A DNA stretch of 5,856 nt from Bacteroidia bacterium (GCA_025999735.1 BNXR01000110.1:1-5856); one strand, 5' to 3'; shown: positions 1 through 5,368, numbered from the stretch's first letter. The notes: generated by a model not told the origin, from the sequence alone. Translations and numbers: made by a program.

Positions 1-56
1 TGCTTTTCATTCAAATAGGGAGTTATTAACGCTAATTTTTCTTTGAGCTTTTCCAT
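1..56 (-). CDS. Transposase, N-terminal fragment, probably ISAzo13 family (runs off the window)
   Basis: Only 18 codons plus two bases are visible, reading MEKLKEKLALITPYLNEK from an ATG at 56-54. The pattern of a short charged lead followed by a ...L.PYLNEKQ-like stretch resembles the start of ISAzo13-family DDE transposases, which typically open with a helix ending in (D/N)E(R/K)QRR. Family assignment rests on this short match and on the IS-like edge at about 123. A Bacteroidota-type promoter lies immediately upstream, with its -7 box ending only 4 nt before the ATG, so the transcript would be leaderless or nearly so. The catalytic domain is outside the window and nothing can be said about activity. 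It could be another small protein starting here. Confidence 0.5.
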   Translation of the reverse strand, partial: MEKLKEKLALITPYLNEK

Positions 57-60
57 GCTG

Positions 61-91
61 CAAAGTTAGTAATAATATTTTACATACCAAA
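61..91 (-). promoter_or_regulatory. Bacteroidota-type promoter of the transposase
   Basis: On the minus strand a TTTG -33 box (91-88) is followed by a 19-bp spacer and a TAACTTTG -7 box (68-61), matching the TTTG/TTG-N19-21-TAnnTTTG pattern used by the primary sigma factor of Bacteroidota. The transposase ATG (56-54) begins 4 nt after the -7 box, so transcription would start at or next to the start codon. Confidence 0.7.
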
Positions 92-123
92 CATAAACGT
101 AAAACTAATTTACGGACAGTTCC

Positions 124-1207
124 TAATCATTCGTGGTTGATGATGGATGATGCGGAAATACTTAAATCGAGTGGGTTGTGGCGCAAAGATGCGCAAACCG
201 GAAAAGAGGGTTACATTTTGGCTGCTGCCCTATTATTTGGAAAAGAAAATACCGTTTTGAGTTGTTGTCCTGCCTATAAGACGGATGCAATTTATCGTAA
301 TATGTCTTATGAGCGTTTTCAGCATCCGCTTCCGGCCGACCCTGATGTGCGTTATGACGATCGTGATGATATTCGCACGAATCTGATTGAAGCCTATCAG
401 CGGTTAATGGCTTTTGTAAATCGCAATTTGCCTGACAAATTTCATATCGAAGGAATCCAACGCATGGATATTCGCGACAAAATATTTCGAGAAATTGCTG
501 CGAATAGCCTTATCCACAGAGAATATTCACACTCGTTTCCAGCGAAGTTTCTTGTTTTTTCGGATAGGGTAATCACTGAAAATTGGAACAAGCCAGCGGG
601 CGACAATCCAACTACGATTGAGCAGTTGGAAACGCATACAAAAAATCCGATGATTGCCCGCATTTTCAAGGAGTTAGGTTGGGTAGAAGAACTTGGGTCG
701 GGCAGAAAAAATGTACAGAAATATGCCCCACTATACTACAGCAATAATGAAATAACAATCAGTAATGAGGACAAATTTGTGTTTTCTATCACTTATCGGG
801 ATGCTGATGAGAAAGTAAATAGTATAGAAATAACTGATAATCAAACAAATAAAATTCAAAGGCTTATTGATGAATTGATAAATGATAATGTAAATGACGA
901 AAACCGCCCTATAAACGATGAAAAGCGGACTATAAATGGCGAAAAGCGGACTGTAAACGATGAAAAGCGGACTATAAATGACGAAAAGCGGACTATAAAA
1001 AAAGAACTAAGCAAAGTTTTGTTGATAATTATTGATAATCCGGGAATAAATCGGAAAAAACTTTTAGAACATTTAAATAAAGGACATTCGAGAGCTAATT
1101 TTTACATAAAACTTTTGAAAGATGCCAACATCATTGAATTTGTAGGTTCTAATAAGACTGGCGGATATTATCTGACAGAGATGGCGAAAATGCAATTGAA
1201 AAATTAA
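124..1207 (+). pseudogene. 5'-truncated RecG/AlbA_2-type ATP-binding transcriptional regulator
   Basis: This is the C-terminal part of a family usually annotated as ATP-binding protein, putative DNA-binding (AlbA_2) or RecG-like. The reading frame is family-like from about 124 (NHSWL) and open to the stop at 1205-1207. The first possible starts are a TTG at 137 and ATGs at 140 and 143, all inside the conserved core, so they are not credible native starts. Visible parts, numbered from 137: conserved core 10-130 with RYDDRDDIRTN at 72-82; a GHKL-like N box EIAANSLIHREY at 119-130; the ELGSG motif at 185-189; a linker of NDEKRT heptapeptide repeats at about 245-287; a C-terminal winged-helix-like domain at about 290-350. 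The N-terminal AlbA_2 domain is absent and an IS edge abuts the break, so insertion is the likely cause. A shortened protein from 140 remains possible. Role in the cell is unknown. Confidence 0.7.
869..1000 (+). repeat. In-frame 21-bp tandem repeats encoding (I/V)NDEKRT
   Basis: Five consecutive 21-bp units occupy 890-910, 911-931, 932-952, 953-973 and 974-994, with degenerate partial units on each side. They encode VNDENRP, INDEKRT, INGEKRT, VNDEKRT and INDEKRT. The unit length is a multiple of three, so gain or loss of copies by slippage keeps the frame and changes only the length of the highly charged linker between the ATP-binding core and the C-terminal winged helix. The heptad spacing with an I/V every seven residues is too sparse for a classic coiled coil. 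Confidence 0.9.
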
Positions 1208-1265
1208 CATTTTGTGATTGAAGAAAAAGTTTTATCTTTCCTCTGAAAAAACAGTTTTTCATTTA
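1208..1265. other. Short intergenic stretch with a weak A/T hairpin
   Basis: Between the broken regulator and the MITE-like element there is no ORF. The only structure seen is a 6-bp stem (1245-1250 with 1255-1260, loop 1251-1254). It is made almost wholly of A-T pairs and has no long T-run directly after it, so it is at best a weak terminator for the upstream gene. Confidence 0.35.
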
Positions 1266-1490
1266 CTAAATCTTTTTTTGAGGTGCTATGAAAAAAATAT
1301 TTAGCCCTTTTTATTCAGGGACAACGCATAAAATATGGTCAGTACTCTACCATTTAAGTCCGTCTGTTACGCCGGAAGGCGTTACATTTCGATAACCCCA
1401 TTCGGGGTAGATTCTACCTCACTATCCCGTCCCCTTTCCAACATGGAGATGGACGGGGGGGGCAAAATAGCACCTCAAAAAAAGATTTAG
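1266..1490. mobile_element. MITE-like 225-bp element with 24-bp perfect terminal inverted repeats
   Basis: The arms 1266-1289 and 1467-1490 are exact reverse complements over 24 bp, each containing a run of seven T (or A) next to GAGGTGCTAT. A 12-bp direct repeat (TTTTCATTTACT) flanks the unit at 1256-1267 and 1493-1504. The left copy overlaps the inverted repeat by 2 bp and the right copy is separated from it by CC, so the exact boundary and target duplication are ambiguous. No ORF of useful size lies inside. The interior is rich in small hairpins: ACGCC/GGCGT (1369-1373, 1378-1382), ACCCC/GGGGT (1395-1399, 1404-1408) and CCCGTCC/GGACGGG (1426-1432, 1451-1457). This fits a non-autonomous transposable element, or a REP-like structured repeat mobilised by a transposase encoded elsewhere. 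Confidence 0.6.
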
Positions 1491-1507
1491 CCTTTTCATT
1501 TACTTTC

Positions 1508-1537
1508 TTGGAAATTCAAAATTTTCATGTAATTTTG
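1508..1537 (+). promoter_or_regulatory. Promoter of the MBOAT leader transcript, first copy
   Basis: A TTG -33 box (1508-1510), a 19-bp spacer and a TAATTTTG -7 box (1530-1537) match the Bacteroidota promoter pattern. The expected transcript start is around 1542-1545, giving a leader of about 155-160 nt before the MBOAT start. The second copy of the region keeps the same boxes with a 20-bp spacer. Confidence 0.75.
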
Positions 1538-1556
1538 CGCCCCAATAGAGAAAAAT

Positions 1557-1589
1557 ATGAGAAGACCTAATTTACCCCCCCATATATAA
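1557..1589 (+). CDS. Leader peptide MRRPNLPPHI, first copy
   Basis: A 10-codon ORF (ATG 1557, TAA 1587-1589) lies about 12-15 nt after the predicted transcript start and before a terminator. The peptide carries two Arg codons in a row and a Pro-Pro pair encoded by a run of seven C (1575-1581). Proline pairs are known to slow ribosomes, which would suit a translation-sensing leader. The stop codon sits 3 nt before a possible pseudoknot, so a ribosome on the last codons would occlude its first strand. The second copy preserves the peptide exactly, with a four-residue N-terminal extension possible. Whether it is translated is unknown; no Shine-Dalgarno sequence is seen, as expected for this phylum. 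Confidence 0.5.
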   Translation: MRRPNLPPHI

Positions 1590-1592
1590 CGC

Positions 1593-1633
1593 GCTCATTA
1601 TCAAATAGTTATGAGTATTTAGTAAAACTATTT
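1593..1633 (+). promoter_or_regulatory. Possible H-type pseudoknot in the MBOAT leader RNA
   Basis: Two interleaved stems can form. Stem 1 pairs 1593-1598 with 1611-1616 (six pairs, one G-U). Stem 2 pairs 1603-1610 with 1626-1633 (eight pairs). The connecting loops are 4 nt (1599-1602), 0 nt (1610/1611) and 9 nt (1617-1625), a geometry compatible with a coaxially stacked H-type pseudoknot. The alternative is that the stems exclude one another. In the second copy the only change within this region (A1605 to G) turns an A-U pair into G-U, keeping stem 2. The stems are AT-rich and stability has not been calculated. Confidence 0.45.
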
Positions 1634-1650
1634 ATTAACAATAACACATC

Positions 1651-1686
1651 AGCCATATCAAGGTTTTGCCTTGGTGTGGCTTTTTT
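1651..1686 (+). terminator. Intrinsic terminator/attenuator before the MBOAT gene, first copy
   Basis: A 13-bp stem (1651-1663 with 1669-1681, two G-U wobbles) closes a 5-nt loop TTTTG and runs directly into six T (1681-1686). It lies downstream of the promoter at 1508-1537 and only 14 nt upstream of the MBOAT ATG, so transcripts from that promoter must read through it to reach the gene. It could equally end a ~145-nt small RNA, or stop transcripts entering from upstream. Confidence 0.85.
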
Positions 1687-1700
1687 AATGTCCTCAATTT

Positions 1701-3170
1701 ATGTTATTCAACTCCATTGATTTCGGGATATTCCTTCCCATCGTATTTTTGCTGTACTGGGCAATGTCCAAAAAGGTGAAGGCGCAAAATGTGTTTTTGC
1801 TGGTAGCAAGTTATTTTTTCTACGGCTGGTGGGATTGGCGTTACCTGTCGCTGGTGTTGCTGTGTTCTGTCACCAACTATGTTGCAGGCGTGTTGATGAT
1901 GAGAGTTAATGAAGACTCCGACGATGCACAAAAGCGACGGCGGCTGATTTTGACGGTCTGCTGCTTGGTCTCGTTTGGCGTATTGGGCGTGTTCAAGTAC
2001 TATGATTTCTTCGTAACTTCTTTTGTAGATGCGTTCAGTATGCTTGGTATTCATCTGCAAGCCACTACTTTACATTTGATTTTGCCAGTTGGAATCAGTT
2101 TTTACACTTTCCACACATTGAGTTATACGATAGATGTTTATCGCCGGAAGTTTGAACCTACGAAAGACATTGTTTCTTTTTTCCTTTTTGTGAGCATCTT
2201 CCCCTTGGCAATGGCTGGACCAATTGAGCGGGCGACCAACTTGTTGCCACAGATTTACAAACGCCGAACGTTTGACTATGCTTTGGCAGTTGATGGGATG
2301 CGGCAAATTTTGTGGGGATTGTTCAAAAAGATAGTGATTGCCGACAATTGTGCCACGATTGCCAATGAAATTTTCAATAATTCGGCTACTTATTCGGGTA
2401 GCACGCTGCTTTTGGGTGCGATTTTCTTCACTTTTCAGATTTACGGCGACTTTTCGGGCTATTCCGATATGGCGTTAGGAATTGGCAAGTTGCTGGGATT
2501 TAGGTTTTTGCGAAACTTCAATTTCCCTTATTTTTCGCGCGACATTGCCGAATTTTGGCGGCGTTGGCATATCTCGCTCAATACTTGGTTTCGCGATTAT
2601 TTGTACATCCCGTTGGGTGGAAGTCGTGGCAGTAAATGGCAAATCGTGCGTAACACATTCATTATTTTCCTTGTAAGTGGATTTTGGCACGGTGCTAATT
2701 GGACATTTATTGCGTGGGGCGCGTATCATGCCATCTTGTTTTTGCCGGTTATTTTGTTGGGTAAAAATCGCAAACATACTGATACGGTTGCCGAAGGGCG
2801 AATTTTGCCAACTCTAAAAGAGGTTTGCCAAATGGCAGTCACGTTTGGGTTGGTGGTGTTTGGGTGGATATTGTTTCGGGCTGAGAATATAACTCATGCG
2901 TGGGAATATATTTCGGGGATATTTTCGACGTCGCTGTTTGCAATACCAAATATTTCACCTGACGCTAATGGAACATACGGAGTTGCCATTTCACTTTCTT
3001 TTATAGCAATCATGCTAATTATAGAATGGTTGAATAGACAAAAACAACATGGTTTACGAATAGATAACACTAACTTATCTGTTCTAAAATGGGGTATTTA
3101 CTTTGCTCTGATTATTATCATCTGGGCTTTTGGAGGTCAACAAGAAAAATTTATTTATTTCCAATTCTGA
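1701..3170 (+). CDS. MBOAT-family membrane O-acyltransferase (AlgI/PatA/DltB-like)
   Basis: This 489-residue polytopic inner-membrane protein has the usual length for bacterial AlgI-like MBOAT enzymes. It is expected to take an acyl group, usually acetyl, from a cytoplasmic donor and pass it across the membrane for modification of an extracytoplasmic glycan. The N-terminus (MLFNSIDFGIFLPIVFLLYW) is the typical first membrane segment of this family. Family landmarks are FQIYGDFSGYSDMA (245-258), FWRRWHISLNTWFRDY (285-300) with His290, and SGFWHGANW (326-334) with His330, the position of the essential MBOAT histidine. The C-terminus ends in the family-like FIYFQF. The start at 1701 is supported by the N-terminal match and by the second copy. 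Base composition falls from about 40-50% GC to about 28-32% near 3000. The SGNH gene follows 5 nt after the stop. The substrate cannot be told from sequence. Confidence 0.92.
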   Translation: MLFNSIDFGIFLPIVFLLYWAMSKKVKAQNVFLLVASYFFYGWWDWRYLSLVLLCSVTNYVAGVLMMRVNEDSDDAQKRRRLILTVCCLVSFGVLGVFKYYDFFVTSFVDAFSMLGIHLQATTLHLILPVGISFYTFHTLSYTIDVYRRKFEPTKDIVSFFLFVSIFPLAMAGPIERATNLLPQIYKRRTFDYALAVDGMRQILWGLFKKIVIADNCATIANEIFNNSATYSGSTLLLGAIFFTFQIYGDFSGYSDMALGIGKLLGFRFLRNFNFPYFSRDIAEFWRRWHISLNTWFRDYLYIPLGGSRGSKWQIVRNTFIIFLVSGFWHGANWTFIAWGAYHAILFLPVILLGKNRKHTDTVAEGRILPTLKEVCQMAVTFGLVVFGWILFRAENITHAWEYISGIFSTSLFAIPNISPDANGTYGVAISLSFIAIMLIIEWLNRQKQHGLRIDNTNLSVLKWGIYFALIIIIWAFGGQQEKFIYFQF

Positions 3171-3175
3171 CAACT

Positions 3176-4198
3176 ATGAAGACATTTTTTATAAAAGTTT
3201 TATTTTTCACGATATTGTTAATGTCAGGTGCTTTTGCTGTAAATTTTGCCGTAGACAAAGGATTGAGACAATCGAGAGATGATGAATTTTCAACATGGAA
3301 TGATATTTTTGATTCAACAAATAATTCCGATGTGATTATTCTGGGAAATTCCAGAGCATGGGAGCATATTAGTCCCGAAATTTTGGACAGCGTGTTGCAT
3401 ATCAATTCTTACAATTTGGGAATAAATGGATATCCTTTTAGCATGCAATATACAAGGTTTAAACTATTTGAAAAATACAATAAAAAGCCGAGTTTAGTTA
3501 TACAAAGTGTAGATTTTTTGAAGACTCTTCATCAAGCTACAATGTACAATAAAGGACAATTCACACCCTATACATACGACAATTTGCTTAGAGATGAATT
3601 AAAAAAAATAGGATTTACCAATGCTGAATTTCATATTCCTGCATGGAAATACTTATTTGCATATCCGACAATAATACGTGGGTTAAAAGAATATCAATAC
3701 CTAAATTGGCTACCTGGTGGTAGTGATCCGACTAGATATAAAGGCTACGCAGGATTAGATGGGAATTGGGACCCAACTGAAATGAACAAGGTATTAAGAG
3801 ACAGCATTGTTGTAAGCGTGAACCCCGAAGTGGTTGCCTTATTTGATGCATTTCTGAATTATTGCAAAGGAAATAGTATTCAAGTGATATTGGTGTTTAC
3901 CCCTCAATACATTAAGATGTCGGAATTTACGCAAAATTGGGATGGAGAAATGCGAGTATATCATGATTTTGCAGAAAAATATGACATTCCTTTTTTAGAT
4001 TATACTCACGACCCCATCTGCTACGACACAACCTACTTTTTTAATGCAACGCACTTAAACAAAAAAGGAGCAGAATTATTTTCGTTGCAATTAGCCAACG
4101 ACATCAAGGAGCAAAATCTGTATAAATACGAGGATTGCGAGTCACCCCAAGAACCATTAAAATTCATCGTTCGCGAAAAACTCCTGCAAAAGGAGTGA
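3176..4198 (+). CDS. SGNH-hydrolase-like partner of the MBOAT enzyme (AlgJ/AlgX/DltD-type role)
   Basis: The protein has 340 residues from the ATG at 3176. A start at 3089 would be in frame but lies inside the MBOAT gene and lacks a sensible N-terminus, whereas 3176 begins a hydrophobic signal/anchor (about residues 4-22). The fold signatures are VIILGNSRAWEHI (53-65) with a nucleophile-type Ser59 in GNSR, a GING block at 82-85, and a C-terminal block NATHLNKKGAELF (290-302) with His293. Proteins like this work on the periplasmic side with an MBOAT partner to attach acyl groups to a polysaccharide. The gap of 5 nt to the upstream gene indicates one operon. The residue three before the histidine is Asn290, where catalytic SGNH enzymes usually have Asp. 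No specific glycan target can be assigned. Confidence 0.8.
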   Translation: MKTFFIKVLFFTILLMSGAFAVNFAVDKGLRQSRDDEFSTWNDIFDSTNNSDVIILGNSRAWEHISPEILDSVLHINSYNLGINGYPFSMQYTRFKLFEKYNKKPSLVIQSVDFLKTLHQATMYNKGQFTPYTYDNLLRDELKKIGFTNAEFHIPAWKYLFAYPTIIRGLKEYQYLNWLPGGSDPTRYKGYAGLDGNWDPTEMNKVLRDSIVVSVNPEVVALFDAFLNYCKGNSIQVILVFTPQYIKMSEFTQNWDGEMRVYHDFAEKYDIPFLDYTHDPICYDTTYFFNATHLNKKGAELFSLQLANDIKEQNLYKYEDCESPQEPLKFIVREKLLQKE

Positions 4199-4256
4199 TG
4201 TCTTTGGATTTTTTTTGTAGCTTTCCCCTATAAATTTTGTCTGATATTTTTATGCG

Positions 4257-4289
4257 TTTGTGTGTAATTGAAATTTAATACTAACTTTG
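4257..4289 (+). promoter_or_regulatory. Promoter of the KilA-N gene
   Basis: A TTTG -33 box (4257-4260), a 21-bp spacer and a TAACTTTG -7 box (4282-4289) fit the Bacteroidota consensus. It shows that the KilA-N gene is transcribed independently of the MBOAT-SGNH operon, from about 4295. Confidence 0.7.
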
Positions 4290-4367
4290 CCATCGAAAAA
4301 TTCACAACGGTTGTTTTTACGCGTCAAAATCAGTGATTTTTCAAACGGTCAAGTGTTTCAGGTCGTT

Positions 4368-4393
4368 GCAAGTACTATTTGATAGTGCTTTGC
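4368..4393 (+). promoter_or_regulatory. Hairpin in the KilA-N 5' leader
   Basis: Arms 4368-4378 and 4382-4393 pair over 11 base pairs with one bulged T (4389) and one G-U, closed by a 3-nt loop. It lies about 45 nt before the start codon and is not followed directly by a T-run, so it is more likely a leader structure affecting translation or mRNA stability than a terminator. Confidence 0.5.
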
Positions 4394-4439
4394 TAATTTT
4401 TAACAAATTCCCTTTGCGGATTTAAGGCATCACAAAAAA

Positions 4440-5312
4440 ATGAAAAAAACGAATACCATTGTCGTCCAAGAGACCAACATTTCTGTAACAAAGGTTAACA
4501 ACGAGGATTATATTTGCCTGACTGATATGGTCAAGGCAAACAGGGAAAGTGGTCGCACAGAAATACTTATTCAGAGTTGGATGCGTAGGAAAGACACTAT
4601 TTTGTTTTTAGCGGCGTGGGAGAGTTTATACAATCCGGTTTTTAATTACATCGAATTCGATGTAATTAAAAATAGAGCAGGCGTGAATAGTTTTATACTT
4701 ACGCCCAAAGAATGGAATATCAAGACTAATGCCATTGGAGTTGTTGCAAAAACTGGAAGATATGGGGGCACGTATGCGCATAAAGATATTGCCTACCATT
4801 TTGGAATGTGGCTCAGCCCTGCGTTTAATTTGTTGGTAATCAAAGAATTTCAAAGACTTAAAGATATTGAATCCAATCCTTTGTTGAGTGAATGGGGAAT
4901 AAAACGGGTCTTGAGCAAAGTAAATTATACAATACACACAGATGCCATCAAAGATTTTGTAATTCCCAAAATTGATGTAGAGCAGCAGAAATTATATGTG
5001 TATGCAGATGAGGCTGATTTATTGAATCTTGCTTTGTGGGGATGCACTGCAAAGCAGTGGCGCGAAGTTAACGTAAATCATGCACAAAAAGGATTGAATA
5101 TTCGAGATGTGGCAAGTATAAATGAATTGGTTGTGTTGTCCAATATGGAATCATTTAATGCGGAGTTGTTAAAAAGATGTATAGATAAGTCTAAACGCTA
5201 TACCTGTTTGTGGGAAATGGCACAAAGCCAATTGGCTCGTTTAAATGCGGTGAATGCAGAAAAAGGCTTTAGAGCGATTGAAACAGCACCGGAAGTGAAA
5301 GCTATAAATTAA
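4440..5312 (+). CDS. KilA-N domain-containing DNA-binding protein
   Basis: This 290-residue protein carries a KilA-N domain in its N-terminal half, a DNA-binding fold best known from phages and large DNA viruses and frequent as a stand-alone gene in Bacteroidota. The diagnostic parts are ISVTKVNNEDYICLTDMVKA (14-33), the WESLYNP...EFD segment (60-74), TNAIGVVAKTGRYGGTYAHK (96-115) and DIAYHFGMWLSPAF...IKEFQRL (116-140). The C-terminal half (about 150-290) is mostly helical-looking and has no motif I recognise. There is no signal peptide, so it is cytoplasmic. The start at 4440 gives the expected domain spacing. It has its own promoter and a long leader. Codons 67-78 form a perfect palindrome in the DNA without visibly damaging the domain. 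Function is unknown; a role in mobile-element or phage biology is an inference from the family. Confidence 0.88.
   Translation: MKKTNTIVVQETNISVTKVNNEDYICLTDMVKANRESGRTEILIQSWMRRKDTILFLAAWESLYNPVFNYIEFDVIKNRAGVNSFILTPKEWNIKTNAIGVVAKTGRYGGTYAHKDIAYHFGMWLSPAFNLLVIKEFQRLKDIESNPLLSEWGIKRVLSKVNYTIHTDAIKDFVIPKIDVEQQKLYVYADEADLLNLALWGCTAKQWREVNVNHAQKGLNIRDVASINELVVLSNMESFNAELLKRCIDKSKRYTCLWEMAQSQLARLNAVNAEKGFRAIETAPEVKAIN
4639..4672. repeat. Perfect 34-bp palindrome inside the KilA-N coding sequence
   Basis: The two 17-bp arms (4639-4655 and 4656-4672) are exact reverse complements with no spacer, centred on GAATTC. Both strands therefore encode the same short peptide, FNYIEFDVIKN, in the relevant frames. 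The encoded residues fit the usual KilA-N pattern for this position, so the protein sequence seems intact. Confidence 0.97.
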
Positions 5313-5368
5313 TAGGTATAAGAATAAAAACATAGTTTGTTCATTTTGCACGCTTGGAATTACTCGAT
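5313..5368. other. Short AT-rich gap with part of the second promoter
   Basis: Between the KilA-N stop and the close match of the second repeat there is no ORF and no convincing terminator. It holds the -33 box (5354-5356) of the second leader promoter. Confidence 0.5.

Larger units (their letters stand above)
1..123 (-). mobile_element. End of a probable ISAzo13-like insertion sequence
   Basis: This is the 5' edge of a probable insertion sequence that continues beyond the left of the window. It contains the first codons of a minus-strand transposase and a promoter driving it. The outer edge is placed at about 123, where the minus strand reads GGAACTGTCCGTAAATT and the plus-strand neighbour switches to sequence resembling the interior of a RecG-like regulator. 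A GGAACTGTCC-type end is, from memory, plausible for this IS group. The other end is not visible, so neither the terminal inverted repeat nor the target duplication could be confirmed. Confidence 0.5.
1522..1996 (+). repeat. Direct repeat, copy A: promoter, leader, terminator and MBOAT 5' end
   Basis: This segment recurs at 5369-5856, where the window ends, so the full repeat is longer. Differences seen: one substitution (1539) and a 1-nt indel just after the -7 box, a 12-nt indel before the leader ATG, substitutions at 1605, 1691 and 1695 in the leader, and five substitutions in 296 coding bases (1712, 1733, 1736, 1757, 1869). Four of the five coding changes are silent; 1869 gives Val57 to Ile. 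Similarity begins around 1522, so the -7 box lies inside the repeat and the -33 box just outside the close match. Confidence 0.95.
4199..4439 (+). other. Intergenic region: promoter and structured leader of the KilA-N gene
   Basis: This 241-bp stretch has no ORF of its own. It holds a Bacteroidota-type promoter (4257-4289) followed by an unusually long leader of about 145 nt. Within the leader are a short hairpin (4326-4331 with 4335-4340) and a stronger one (4368-4393). No terminator for the upstream operon is convincing: an ACTCCT/AGGAGT hairpin overlaps the SGNH stop codon (4180-4196), but the nearest T-run starts about 13 nt later. Confidence 0.6.

Noticed and set aside
137..139. TTG at 137 as a real start codon of the regulator
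   Set aside because: In-frame family-like sequence continues upstream to about 124, and the conserved core is cut, so this is an internal Leu codon.
442..669. Minus-strand ORF opposite the regulator, and similar minus-strand ORFs opposite the MBOAT, SGNH and KilA-N genes
   Set aside because: They lie wholly inside well-supported plus-strand genes and show no recognisable domain. The one at 4626-4937 shares the peptide FNYIEFDVIKN only because of the DNA palindrome.
1266..1490. CRISPR array or tRNA gene in the 1.2-1.7 kb gap
   Set aside because: There are no regularly spaced direct repeats and no cloverleaf. The repeats are inverted and the hairpins are irregular.
1593..1633. Identification of the pseudoknot as a preQ1 riboswitch
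   Set aside because: The H-type layout before a terminator is reminiscent, but stem lengths and loop sequence do not match the preQ1-I consensus I know, and the downstream gene is unrelated to queuosine.
1688..1720. Short ORF from the ATG at 1688 or an alternative MBOAT start
   Set aside because: It is out of frame with the MBOAT gene, has only 10 codons and is shortened to two codons in copy B. The MBOAT N-terminus matches from 1701.
3089..3175. Upstream in-frame start for the SGNH-like protein, overlapping the MBOAT gene
   Set aside because: The extra 29 residues do not look like a signal peptide and overlap the conserved MBOAT C-terminus in another frame. The ATG at 3176 begins a proper hydrophobic anchor right after the MBOAT stop.
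4180..4216. Rho-independent terminator after the SGNH gene
   Set aside because: The 6-bp hairpin overlaps the stop codon and the T-run begins about 13 nt later, too far for a canonical terminator.
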